24,871 bases of DNA. Origin: a virus. The DNA lies in IMG/VR virus record IMGVR_UViG_3300042478_000972, positions 1-24,871 of that record, one strand, 5' to 3'. This document shows positions 1 to 6,559 of this stretch, piece after piece. The position numbers were made by a program, and so were the translations under genes. The notes beneath the pieces were generated by a model. It made no database searches, was not told the DNA's origin, and saw only the letters and a program-made list of their open reading frames with translations. Within the stretch, counting starts at the first letter, position 1; every line of letters begins with the position of its first letter.

Positions 1-654
1 TGGGTAGAAACTGATGATATAAACAAAGCAAAAGAAATAGAAAAGATTCTTGCTTCATTTAAGAAGTCAAGATTAACGTTGCCTGAAACACAAACAATCG
101 CAAAACAGGCAAACGCACAAGGAGGTAATGAAGTGTCAGAAAACACAGAAACCGCAGTGGTTGAAGAAACCGCAGCAGTAGAAGTAGAAGTTGTTGCAGA
201 AGCAACAATTGAAAAAGCTATTACAGAAGACGTATTAGTAGATGCTTCTGCCGAAATCGTTGAAAAAGCAACAGACATCTCTGATGAGATTGTTGTTGAA
301 AAACCTGATTTTGCAAAAATGTTAGGTGATTTAAAAGGCTTTTTCTCAGAAACTCTAAACAAAGCTTCAGAAGAAAACGCAGCACAAGTTACAACTATTA
401 AAAATGCAGTTGAAATTTTAAGCAAAAGCGTAGAAAGCAAAATTACAGAGTTGGCAGAACAACACTCAGAGCTCAGCAAAACTGTTGAGAACATCAGAAA
501 CACGATTGATGGAGTAGAAAAGCGTGTCGATGCAGTAGAATCAGAGACTGCAATTAAAAAGTCCTCAGACCTTGGCGGGTCTAGGGAAGTAAAAGTCCAA
601 AAATCAAAATGGAACGGTTCTTTCCTCGGTTCCGTAAACGAACTAATAAAGTAA
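1..654 (+). CDS. 3' part of an upstream capsid-assembly ORF (protease/portal region) fused in frame to a coiled-coil scaffold
   Basis: The reading frame is open from base 1 with no stop until TAA at 652-654, so the gene begins before the window. The first ~44 visible residues are mixed helical sequence. They are followed by an Ala/Glu/Val-rich acidic stretch, then a long heptad-like helix (around LNKASEENAAQ to VEKRVDAVES), and a short C-terminal tail rich in Lys, Gly and Ser (AIKKSSDLGGSRE, then KSKWNGSFLGS). An acidic linker, coiled coil and basic C-terminus directly before the major capsid gene is the usual form of a phage scaffold; the basic tail normally contacts the capsid protein. That role is inferred from composition and position. 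A TTG at 79 is possible but has no convincing SD. The visible N-terminal part is too short to say whether the upstream domain is a prohead protease. Confidence 0.6.
   Translation, partial: WVETDDINKAKEIEKILASFKKSRLTLPETQTIAKQANAQGGNEVSENTETAVVEETAAVEVEVVAEATIEKAITEDVLVDASAEIVEKATDISDEIVVEKPDFAKMLGDLKGFFSETLNKASEENAAQVTTIKNAVEILSKSVESKITELAEQHSELSKTVENIRNTIDGVEKRVDAVESETAIKKSSDLGGSREVKVQKSKWNGSFLGSVNELIK
119..126 (+). promoter_or_regulatory. Internal Shine-Dalgarno AAGGAGGT
   Basis: This is a full anti-16S match lying inside an open reading frame, six bases before an in-frame GTG at 133. It is one of the strongest SDs in the window and supports a second, internal translation start. Confidence 0.65.
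133..654 (+). CDS. Nested scaffolding protein (internal GTG start)
   Basis: GTG at 133 is in frame with the ORF that is open from base 1 and is preceded by AAGGAGGT with a 6-base spacer. The product would be 173 residues: an acidic Ala/Val/Glu-rich N-terminal segment, a central coiled coil (about residues 75-145), and a Lys/Gly/Ser/Trp C-terminal tail likely to bind capsid subunits. The arrangement matches the known lambda C/Nu3 layout, where the scaffold is translated from a start inside the protease gene and shares its C-terminus. It lies 21 bases upstream of the major capsid gene. The alternative is that the protein is only made from 133, with the upstream in-frame openness accidental, or is only made as a fusion. 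Scaffold identity rests on position and composition, not on a recognised family. Confidence 0.6.
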   Translation: MSENTETAVVEETAAVEVEVVAEATIEKAITEDVLVDASAEIVEKATDISDEIVVEKPDFAKMLGDLKGFFSETLNKASEENAAQVTTIKNAVEILSKSVESKITELAEQHSELSKTVENIRNTIDGVEKRVDAVESETAIKKSSDLGGSREVKVQKSKWNGSFLGSVNELIK

Positions 655-675
655 GAAATAAGGAGAAATAAAATA

Positions 676-1722
676 ATGAGCAATGAAACATTAGAAAAGG
701 CAATCGCAGCTGGTACAACAGCAACAGGTACTTTTGCGTCCACAACTGGTGGTACAGGTACACACGCTGGTTCCGAAAACGGAAACGGTGGTCTACTTAA
801 CCCAGAGCAGTCAGCTCGCTTCTTAGACTATATGTTCGATGCAACCGTAATTGGAAAAGTCGCACGTACCGTTCGAATGAGAGCAGACACTGCAGAAATT
901 GACCGCATGTCAGTAGGCGAAAAGCTTATGAAACTTGCAACAGAAGGAGATAACACTGCAGAAAACGCAGCAGTTACTTTCTCAAAGATTTCTTTGACAA
1001 CAAAGAAATTACGCCTAGACTGGGAGCTTTCAACTGAGTCTCTAGAAGACAACATTGAGGGTGCAGATCTAGAAGATCATATTGCACGATTGATGGCAAC
1101 ACAAGCAGGAAACGACATTGAGGATGTAATCCTTAATGGTGTCGGCAGCGGATCAGATCCTCTGTACAAGGCATTCCAAGGAGTTGTAGCTAAAGCTAAG
1201 GCCAATGGTCGAGTTGTAGCTGGAGCTGGAGCTGGAGTTTCTCGTGAGCTATTTAACAAGGCATTAAAAGCAATGCCACGTAAATACATGCAACGTCGTG
1301 GAGACCTTCGCTTCTTGGCAGGTTCAAACCTAATCCAAGATTTCCTATATGCTAACAGCATTGGAACAAACAACACAATCCCACAAGATATCGCATCAAG
1401 CGTTATCCGTGGTGCAACACCAGGACTTGGTGGAGCAGCAGGATATGTAGCACCTTTCGCATTTGGTATTCCAATTGTTGAGGTACCACTTCTTCCTGAG
1501 ACACAAACAGGTTCATATGCAAGCCCATCAGGTTCACACGGAGATATCCACTTGACATTCCCAAATAACGTAGTTATTGGTATCAAGCGTGATGTAACTG
1601 TTTACCGATTCTTCTGGCCTCGTAAGGACTCCATTGAGTACACAATGTATACTCGAGTTGGCGTTCAAATCGAACAACCAGATGCTTGGGTAGTTGTAAA
1701 AGATGTTAAGGTTGCTTCTTAA
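676..1722 (+). CDS. Major capsid protein, HK97-fold type
   Basis: This 348-residue protein would form the icosahedral shell. Residues 1-39 are a flexible Gly/Thr/Ser-rich arm. From about residue 40 (GGLLNPEQSARFLDYMFDA) it follows the pattern of actinophage capsid proteins: an N-terminal helix, a charged E-loop-like stretch (KLMKLATEGDNTAEN, around 84-98), a long helix with acidic residues (NIEGADLEDHIARLMATQAG), and a C-terminal beta-rich P-domain-like region (NNVVIGIKRDVTVYRFFWPR). The start is supported by AAGGAG at 660-665, ten bases upstream. No cleavable delta domain is evident, which fits a separate scaffold encoded just upstream. Arginine is coded almost wholly by CGN (one AGA), unlike the AGA-rich neck and tail genes, consistent with very high expression. 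A terminator follows directly. Confidence 0.88.
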   Translation: MSNETLEKAIAAGTTATGTFASTTGGTGTHAGSENGNGGLLNPEQSARFLDYMFDATVIGKVARTVRMRADTAEIDRMSVGEKLMKLATEGDNTAENAAVTFSKISLTTKKLRLDWELSTESLEDNIEGADLEDHIARLMATQAGNDIEDVILNGVGSGSDPLYKAFQGVVAKAKANGRVVAGAGAGVSRELFNKALKAMPRKYMQRRGDLRFLAGSNLIQDFLYANSIGTNNTIPQDIASSVIRGATPGLGGAAGYVAPFAFGIPIVEVPLLPETQTGSYASPSGSHGDIHLTFPNNVVIGIKRDVTVYRFFWPRKDSIEYTMYTRVGVQIEQPDAWVVVKDVKVAS

Positions 1723-1747
1723 TTAAGAAATAATCTATTTATCTAAA

Positions 1748-1779
1748 GAAAAGCCTCCAATTTAATTTGGGGGCTTTTC
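1748..1779 (+). terminator. Intrinsic terminator after the major capsid gene
   Basis: GAAAAGCCTCC (1748-1758) pairs with GGGGGCTTTTC (1769-1779): an 11-bp stem with one G-T pair and a 10-base loop. The 3' arm contains a four-T run and is followed by ATTTGAATTT. It should reduce read-through from the capsid gene into the neck genes. Confidence 0.8.
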
Positions 1780-1803
1780 ATTTGAATTTACTAGTGATAT
1801 AAT
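1775..1803 (+). promoter_or_regulatory. Extended -10 promoter for the neck genes
   Basis: TGATATAAT at 1795-1803 is a perfect extended -10 (TG-n-TATAAT). Seventeen bases upstream, TTTTCA (1775-1780) matches four of six -35 positions and lies in the 3' arm of the capsid terminator. Predicted start near 1810 gives a leader of about 21 bases containing AAAGGAG (1819-1825). Confidence 0.65.
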
Positions 1804-1830
1804 TAAACGACCTAACCAAAAGGAGAACAT

Positions 1831-2226
1831 ATGTCATTCGAGACATTGAAATTATCTGAATTAAAGCAGGCAGCCGAAGACTTCGGCGTAGACGCAAGTG
1901 ATTTAAAAGGAAAAGCCGACATTATTGCGGCGCTAACAGAAGACGGGGTAACCTGGGAAGTGTATAGTAAAGCAATTAAAGATGTTGAAGAAGCTAAAGA
2001 AGAAATTGAAGTATTACCAAGATTTGATTTAAATCAGGAAATAGATCCAAATTCTTTGTTAGTTAAGATGGAAAGAGACAATTACAGATACGATGCTTTA
2101 GGATTTACTTTTACAAAAGAACATCCATTCGTTGCAATGTCTGCAGAAGCTGCTCAAGAAATTTTTGATAAGGAGGAAGGTTTTAGATTAGCTACCCCAA
2201 GGGAAGTTCAAGACTTCTACAGTTAA
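1831..2226 (+). CDS. Small protein with SAP-like N-terminus, neck region
   Basis: This is a 131-residue protein. Residues 5-38 (LKLSELKQAAEDFGVDASD, then KGKADIIAALTEDGVTW) have the helix-extended loop-helix pattern of SAP/HeH domains, often found in phage structural genes just after the capsid. The C-terminal half (LLVKMERDNYRYDALGFTFT, then MSAEAAQEIFDKEEGFRLAT) is a compact alpha/beta segment; similar C-termini occur in proteins at this position in other actinophages. It could be a capsid accessory protein or a DNA-contacting neck component; the sequence does not decide this. The start has a strong SD five bases upstream and is the first gene behind the promoter at 1795-1803. All arginines are AGA or AGG. 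Confidence 0.6.
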   Translation: MSFETLKLSELKQAAEDFGVDASDLKGKADIIAALTEDGVTWEVYSKAIKDVEEAKEEIEVLPRFDLNQEIDPNSLLVKMERDNYRYDALGFTFTKEHPFVAMSAEAAQEIFDKEEGFRLATPREVQDFYS

Positions 2227-2240
2227 TTTAACCTTTTAAA

Positions 2241-3227
2241 ATGGCAGAGATTTATGTAAATAGTAGGACTCCAATAAAAAGCAAAATATATTGGGAGTCT
2301 GAACTTGTCAGTCCAGACACAGTTACAGTAAAAGTTTACGATGTTACAGAGGATCCTTCTATAGTCCCTGCCATTTCCCCAACTACAATCTTAACAACAC
2401 TTACGGCCACTAGCGTAGAAACAGATTCTGGATCGTATCAAGTCATATTGCCTTTTAACTATACGGAAAGAAATAGAAGTTTCAAGCTAGTTTGGTCGTA
2501 TTCAATTTCTGGAACAGAGGGATACCATGCATCATATGTTGATGTAGTCACTCCTTACATAAACATTAATGAACATTTGCAAGATCTAAATTTCGGATCA
2601 GACCCTAGCGATCCAAATTATAAAAATTATCAAGAGATTCAATCTGCAGAGAGATATGCTAGAAAAATTATAGAAGGACATACAGGTCAAGAGTTTTATT
2701 TATACCAAGACGTAGAAGTAGTATACGGATCAGACTCAGACGTATTAGTATTACCTTATAAAATAAATAAACTAAATAAACTGTATTCTAACGATATCCT
2801 TTTAATTGACAATCAATCTGTTCCTGCTGTTAACAACTGGATATTTAATCCAATTATTTCAGAAACTGGTTTTGGAATTAGAATTGATAAAACTAATTCA
2901 ATAGACAATGCAGTTTATACTGCAAATGGATTTGTGCCACCTAGCGTTAATGATAGCGAAGGTTCTTTATTTGGAAAAAATATTAGATACACAATTCATG
3001 GTGAATTTGGATGGGACAGGGTTCCAACAGAAGTTAGCCAAGCTTGTATTGAGTTAATGAAAGATTACTTTTCTAAAGATTCTATCTGGAGAAACAAATA
3101 CGCAAAAAATGTTCAAGCATTTGATTGGAAATTTGAATATAGCTCTAGCGCATATGCTGGAACTGGAAATGCCTACGCAGACCAGTTACTAAGCTCATAT
3201 GTTTTAAGTAATATGGTAGTAATTTAA
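2241..3227 (+). CDS. Head-tail connector/adaptor protein
   Basis: This is a 328-residue protein. Residues 1-105 look like an Ig-like beta sandwich (MAEIYVNSRTPIKSKIYWES, ending at YVDVVTPYININEHL). From about 130 the sequence resembles phage connector adaptors of the gp6/gp15 type: a helix (QSAERYARKIIEGHTGQEFY), a beta segment (VLVLPYKINKLNKLYSN), and a C-terminal helix after an aromatic stretch (HGEFGWDRVPTEVSQACIEL). Adaptors form a ring below the portal and start the neck. Position after the capsid and before the head-closure gene fits. There is no SD before the ATG (the upstream bases are AT-only for about 15 nt), so initiation may depend on coupling to the gene ending 14 bases upstream. 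The N-terminal Ig-like domain makes it longer than typical adaptors. Confidence 0.65.
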   Translation: MAEIYVNSRTPIKSKIYWESELVSPDTVTVKVYDVTEDPSIVPAISPTTILTTLTATSVETDSGSYQVILPFNYTERNRSFKLVWSYSISGTEGYHASYVDVVTPYININEHLQDLNFGSDPSDPNYKNYQEIQSAERYARKIIEGHTGQEFYLYQDVEVVYGSDSDVLVLPYKINKLNKLYSNDILLIDNQSVPAVNNWIFNPIISETGFGIRIDKTNSIDNAVYTANGFVPPSVNDSEGSLFGKNIRYTIHGEFGWDRVPTEVSQACIELMKDYFSKDSIWRNKYAKNVQAFDWKFEYSSSAYAGTGNAYADQLLSSYVLSNMVVI

Positions 3228-3655
3228 TGATAGATTTAATACAGTCCATGTTGCCCATGAACTTGGATATCTATAGACAAACAGATATTCAGGATGATGA
3301 TACTGGTGCTATAAAAAAAGAATGGTCTTATTATTCAACAATTCCATGCTATGCAAAAAGCATTATAAGTAATTCTTCAACTTCTAGATCTGGAGACACC
3401 CAATCCTTTTCTAACAAATACAAAAACGAGCAAAACATTCAAGTTCGTACCGAAAGTAAAATATCTTTAAGGCACAAGGTTTCAAACATTAAAGACAGGG
3501 ACGGAAAATCAATTTGGACAGAGCAGGACTATCCATCAGAGACACCCACAGTATTTGAAGTTATTGGAAGTAGTCCTATAACAGATCCATTTGGTAGAGT
3601 AATTGGTTATAATTCTTCTCTAAAGAGATCGGAGAATCAGCAAATTGGAATCTAA
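3227..3655 (+). CDS. Head-closure (stopper) type neck protein
   Basis: This 142-residue protein shares a TAATG overlap with the adaptor gene, so translation is probably coupled. It begins with a short helix (MIDLIQSMLPMNLDIYRQT), then a beta-barrel-like body with alternating polar and hydrophobic residues (SIWTEQDYPSETPTVFEVIG), and ends with RVIGYNSSLKRSENQQIGI. Length, beta character and position directly after an adaptor match head-closure proteins such as SPP1 gp16 and HK97 gp9-type stoppers, which bridge adaptor and tail and hold the DNA in. The residue pattern alone is weak evidence; gene order carries most of the call. Confidence 0.55.
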   Translation: MIDLIQSMLPMNLDIYRQTDIQDDDTGAIKKEWSYYSTIPCYAKSIISNSSTSRSGDTQSFSNKYKNEQNIQVRTESKISLRHKVSNIKDRDGKSIWTEQDYPSETPTVFEVIGSSPITDPFGRVIGYNSSLKRSENQQIGI

Positions 3656-4433
3656 CGTAATGCTGCTTCAAGCAGCTTCTGGTCTTGAAAGATTAATGTA
3701 TAACAAAAGCCCAAAGGGAATTATTCAAGACAGTAATATTGCACAAATTTCTGCTGCCTTATATTATCAAGCAAATGTAATTGCCAAATTAAGCAATAGC
3801 AAAAAGTTTAAAAGTACTTTTAAAAAGGTAGTGTTTAATCAAATAGAAAAAGATTTTGGGCAATACATAGATTCACAAGCAAGATCAAAGCCAAAAGCAT
3901 TTCACCATGTATATGAATGGGGTAAGACTGGAAGCGCAAATGATAGATTGTTTAGTCTAACATCTTTAGATTCTGCAGGAATATCTTTTAAAGTTAATTT
4001 TAAATTTGAACCATCAAAAACATTTGTCCCTGGACCAGAAAAACAAAGAAAACACGTATTTCAAAACAAAGCGTCTGTGATGGAGTCAGGAATGGCTCTT
4101 AAAATTGCTCCACGCCATTCTGAGAGGTTAGTATTTGAATCCAATGGCGAGACAGTCTTTATGCCCAAAGGGGCTTCAGTGACCGTTAAAAGGCCAGGAG
4201 GACCTAGTGTTAAAAATCAATTTACTTTACAATATTCAAGATTTTTTAGCGGGAACCTTGTAAGCTCATCTATTAAAAAATCTGGATTTAAAGATATATT
4301 TAATTCAGCTTCAATGAAAGCATTAAAAATACCAGCAACAATTAAAACAGTTCAATATTCATTTTCTCCAAATTCAATTAGAAGCATGGCGGACTCAGCA
4401 GTAGAGATGTCATTTGGAGGGTCCTTAATATGA
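3645..4433 (+). CDS. Neck/tail-completion protein candidate
   Basis: This 262-residue protein lies in the slot between head closure and tail terminator, where HK97 gp10-type or tail-completion proteins are usual. The N-terminal half is helical and basic (SNSKKFKSTFKKVVFNQIEK). The middle holds HVYEWGKTGSANDRLF and a beta region (GISFKVNFKFEPSKTFVPG), and there is a further beta region at MPKGASVTVKRPGGPSV. It is longer than typical gp10 proteins (100-150 residues). The TTG start at 3645 overlaps the previous gene by 11 bases and has GGAG at 3631-3634 with a 10-base spacer. An ATG at 3660 is possible but has no SD at a usable distance. The stop overlaps the next start as ATGA. Confidence 0.5.
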   Translation: MESNVMLLQAASGLERLMYNKSPKGIIQDSNIAQISAALYYQANVIAKLSNSKKFKSTFKKVVFNQIEKDFGQYIDSQARSKPKAFHHVYEWGKTGSANDRLFSLTSLDSAGISFKVNFKFEPSKTFVPGPEKQRKHVFQNKASVMESGMALKIAPRHSERLVFESNGETVFMPKGASVTVKRPGGPSVKNQFTLQYSRFFSGNLVSSSIKKSGFKDIFNSASMKALKIPATIKTVQYSFSPNSIRSMADSAVEMSFGGSLI

Positions 4434-4942
4434 CGGCAAATTATAAACTAGATGCAATTCTAGAAATAAGAAAATTTTTATGGTCTAAATTGGTGGCAGC
4501 TGAAATATTTGATGATAACGAATATTTTAGCGATAGCATAAACGATAAGATAGTCCCCATTGTTCCAGTCCAACAGGTATCTGAAATGGATCAATTTTTG
4601 AGTGGAAAAAAACATATAGTTTATGACAAAATTGGAACCTCATATGAGGAAAATTGGATGGTATGCTGTGAGCAGATACTCTTTACTATTTACTCCCCAG
4701 ATGTTTCAGAAATCAATGAGATTAGGAATTTTATGATTGATGAATTTAGAAGGGTAGATGAGTCCGCAAGAGACGTAAATAGGTTTGCAAGCCTGTCTAA
4801 TAAATTCAAATTTTTTAGCATTTTTGTAGCCGATATATCCCCAACAGAGCCATCAGAGGAAATGCAGGGTCTAATGTCTTCAGATGTCATTTTGGAAGTA
4901 AAGTATGCCAGAATGGTAGATGGGGTAGGAAGATTTCTATAA
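4430..4942 (+). CDS. Tail terminator protein candidate
   Basis: This 170-residue protein starts in an ATGA overlap with the previous gene and has GGAGG at 4416-4420, nine bases upstream. It is an alpha/beta protein: an N-terminal helix (LDAILEIRKFLWSKLVAAEIF), a central strand-helix-strand (MVCCEQILFTIYSPDVSE then INEIRNFMIDEFRRVDESA), and a C-terminal strand segment (VILEVKYARMVDG). This order resembles tail terminators (lambda gpU, SPP1 gp17), which cap the tail tube and join it to the neck. It is the last gene before the major tail protein, the standard place for a terminator. Family recognition is modest; location and size support it. Confidence 0.55.
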   Translation: MTANYKLDAILEIRKFLWSKLVAAEIFDDNEYFSDSINDKIVPIVPVQQVSEMDQFLSGKKHIVYDKIGTSYEENWMVCCEQILFTIYSPDVSEINEIRNFMIDEFRRVDESARDVNRFASLSNKFKFFSIFVADISPTEPSEEMQGLMSSDVILEVKYARMVDGVGRFL

Positions 4943-4943
4943 G

Positions 4944-4972
4944 TTGCTTTTGGTTGACTTGTTCCGTATAAT
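4944..4972 (+). promoter_or_regulatory. Promoter for the major tail protein gene
   Basis: TTGCTT (4944-4949), a 17-base spacer and perfect TATAAT (4967-4972). The predicted start is near 4979, giving a leader of about 70 bases before the major tail gene. Confidence 0.65.
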
Positions 4973-4978
4973 TGCCTT

Positions 4979-5048
4979 AGAGGAAAGAAGCCTAGCCAGC
5001 TTGATTAAAAGATTTTAATATGTATATATATATAGGAGGAATAAATTA
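4979..5048 (+). promoter_or_regulatory. Leader of the major tail protein mRNA
   Basis: This is the longest 5' leader in the window. It contains ATTAAAA-GA-TTTTAAT (5004-5019), a perfect AT-only inverted repeat with weak pairing, then an alternating TA run (5020-5033), and AGGAGG at 5034-5039 nine bases before ATG. The AT-rich stretch should keep the SD single-stranded. Confidence 0.45.
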
Positions 5049-5795
5049 ATGGCACAAAATACAGGTAATGCTAGAAATATTCTTGTTGGTGCATCTCCAC
5101 TGTTTTTATCAGTAGAAGATTCAACAACATCAGGATATGTAGAAAACATGGTTCCAGGTACCGCTATATCAGGCGCAACTGGACGTAACAAGACAGTTCC
5201 AGCATTTAAAAATGGTACATCAGCAACGCCAGGACCATACGTTGCAGGTGAGTCATACACAACAACTCTTAACGGAGTAGATACAGCATCAGGTGCAACA
5301 GCAACAACAGGTGCTGCATACCGTAACGTAGGTTACACAAACAACGGTTTGCAAATTACTTACAACCCAACATACGACTCAGTGACTGTAGATCAGTTAC
5401 TCGACACAGCTAAGCTGTTTAAGTCTGCTATGGAGGTTATGATTGCAACAGAAATGGCCGAAGGAACACTAGAAAACGTTCTAGTAGTTTTCGGACAAGG
5501 ACAATCAACTCTTACAGAGTCAGGTAAGAAACTTGGACTTGAGGCAGGCGCACTAGGTGCAGCTCCAGTTGAGCGTCAATTAGTTGCAATTGGACAAGCT
5601 CCAACAACTGCAGAATCATCAAAAACTGAGCGTGTATATTATGCACGTCGTGTTCTTTCTGTACAACAGTCACAGTTCTCTTTGGCTCGTAACGCAGCAT
5701 CAACATTTCCAGTAACATTCCGTTTGCTACCATCAGGTGCAGCGGGAGATGCAGGTTCAGAATACGGTACAATCGTAGACCGCACCTGGTTATAA
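5049..5795 (+). CDS. Major tail (tube) protein
   Basis: This 248-residue protein would polymerise into the tail tube. Residues 1-60 hold MAQNTGNARNILVGASPLFL and an Ala/Gly/Thr-rich segment (SGATGRNKTVPAFKNGTSAT). The rest alternates beta strands with one long helix (LLDTAKLFKSAMEVMIATEM) and ends in a beta segment with FPVTFRLLPSGAAG, as in tube proteins. Position directly before the frameshifted chaperone pair and tape measure is diagnostic. Ten arginines use eight CGT, one CGC and one AGA, unlike the AGA-dominated neighbours, a sign of high expression shared with the capsid gene. It has its own promoter and leader upstream and a strong terminator downstream, forming a single-gene transcription unit. 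Confidence 0.82.
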   Translation: MAQNTGNARNILVGASPLFLSVEDSTTSGYVENMVPGTAISGATGRNKTVPAFKNGTSATPGPYVAGESYTTTLNGVDTASGATATTGAAYRNVGYTNNGLQITYNPTYDSVTVDQLLDTAKLFKSAMEVMIATEMAEGTLENVLVVFGQGQSTLTESGKKLGLEAGALGAAPVERQLVAIGQAPTTAESSKTERVYYARRVLSVQQSQFSLARNAASTFPVTFRLLPSGAAGDAGSEYGTIVDRTWL

Positions 5796-5815
5796 TTAAT
5801 ATAAATTAATTAATA

Positions 5816-5844
5816 GAGGCCCCCCATTATTTGGGGGGCTTTTT
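5816..5844 (+). terminator. Strong intrinsic terminator after the major tail gene
   Basis: GAGGCCCCCC (5816-5825) pairs with GGGGGGCTTT (5833-5842), including two G-T pairs, around a 7-base ATTATTT loop. It is followed by a five-T run (5840-5844). The six C-G pairs make it the most stable hairpin in the window. Confidence 0.92.
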
Positions 5845-5845
5845 A

Positions 5846-5874
5846 TTGCCCTTATGTTTGCTATATGTTATAAT
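5846..5874 (+). promoter_or_regulatory. Promoter for tail chaperone and tape-measure genes
   Basis: TTGCCC (5846-5851), 17-base spacer, TATAAT (5869-5874) with TG at 5866-5867 making an extended -10. The -35 begins one base after the terminator T-run. AAGGAGG (5889-5895) then precedes the TTG start by five bases. Confidence 0.7.
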
Positions 5875-5900
5875 AATTTTAACTATCCAAGGAGGATAAA

Positions 5901-6239
5901 TTGGCAACAACAGTATATGATGTAGAAGAAATTGAACTTCAAAATGGAGCAAAGGTCAAGCTAAAGCCATTGACAATTAAAGCATTGCGAAAGTTCATGG
6001 CAGAAATTAAAAAGACAGAAACTGCAGCAAATGAAGATGAAACACTTTCAATTTTAATTGCAGCAAGCGGAATTGCAATTGAGTCACAAGTACCAGAATT
6101 AGTAGCAGACAGGGATAAATTAGAAGACGCACTAGACATGCCGACAATTAATCGAATTCTTGAAGTTTGCGGAGGAATTAAACTTGACGACCCAAACCTG
6201 GAAGCGGCACGAGCTCTAGTTGGTCAGAACTCGATTTAG
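5901..6239 (+). CDS. Tail assembly chaperone, short form (gpG-like)
   Basis: This 112-residue protein starts at TTG with AAGGAGG five bases upstream. It is helical and acidic (IELQNGAKVKLKPLTIKALR; then NEDETLSILIAASGIAIE) and ends DDPNLEAARALVGQNSI. Position between major tail protein and tape measure, and the internal -1 slippery site near its 3' end, identify it as the short tail assembly chaperone, which coats the tape measure during tail assembly and is absent from virions. The arginine codons are CGA or AGG. Confidence 0.8.
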   Translation: MATTVYDVEEIELQNGAKVKLKPLTIKALRKFMAEIKKTETAANEDETLSILIAASGIAIESQVPELVADRDKLEDALDMPTINRILEVCGGIKLDDPNLEAARALVGQNSI

Positions 6240-6559
6240 CCGCTCTCTTAGGGGAAGTTTTTCTTTTAGGTAATTGGAAAAATTACGAAGAACTAGAAGA
6301 AAATCTTTCAATGCCAGAAATAATTCAAACCTTTAAATCTATGCACAAAACGGAAGATGAAAAAAGAAAGTTTTTAGCATCTTTGCAAGGAGTTAACTTA
6401 AACGAAAGCTCCGTAGAAGAAAGCAATAGTTTTGAGGATATAAAAAGAAAGGCTCTGGGTATACAGGAAAGTGCAGACGACGTAGTCTCACTACAAGGAA
6501 GTTATGCTGCTGAAGCAGGCTTTGGAATTGGCGCAGGCTTAGGATACTCAAGGGTGTAA
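5901..6559 (+). CDS. Tail assembly chaperone, frameshifted long form (gpG-T-like)
   Basis: Joining 5901-6197 to 6197-6559 by a -1 slip gives about 219 residues. After the slip the new frame reads PGSGTSSSWSELDLAALLGE and continues VFLLGNWKNYEELEENLSMP with no stop until TAA at 6557-6559. The part before the first ATG of that frame (6311) is therefore coding-like, which only makes sense if ribosomes enter by frameshifting. The C-terminal domain is mixed helical and ends in a Gly-rich tail (AGFGIGAGLGYSRV). Known chaperone pairs in dsDNA tailed phages are made this way, with the long form binding the tape measure and the short form in excess. There is no SD before 6311, so separate translation of the downstream part is unlikely. 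Confidence 0.82.
6191..6197 (+). other. Programmed -1 frameshift site CCCAAAC
   Basis: The heptamer is in the correct X-XXY-YYZ register: the zero frame reads ..C CCA AAC at 6191-6197. A -1 slip leads into a frame open to 6559. No strong downstream pseudoknot was found by eye. Confidence 0.85.

Noticed and set aside
1077-1586. 169-residue reverse-strand ORF across the capsid gene.
   Set aside because: Fully antisense to a well-supported capsid gene, with odd composition and no SD context; a shadow frame.
1873-1887. Perfect palindrome GCCGAAG-A-CTTCGGC early in the SAP-like gene.
   Set aside because: A 7-1-7 repeat is expected about 1-2 times by chance in 25 kb; it is inside coding sequence with no T-run or promoter.
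3662-3676. Perfect palindrome GCTGCTT-C-AAGCAGC near the start of the tail-completion candidate.
   Set aside because: Same chance expectation; it is explained by codons for LLQAA and shows no link to a promoter or terminator.
4954-4972. TTGACT at 4954-4959 as -35 for TATAAT at 4967.
   Set aside because: The spacer is only 7 bases; TTGCTT at 4944-4949 with 17 bases is the workable partner.
5020-5033. Alternating TA run as a possible replication origin or unwinding element.
   Set aside because: Short, in a leader just before an SD, with no iterons or origin-type boxes nearby.
6311-6559. Independent 82-residue gene starting at ATG 6311.
   Set aside because: No SD, and its frame is coding-like well upstream to the slippery site; better explained as the frameshifted end of the chaperone.
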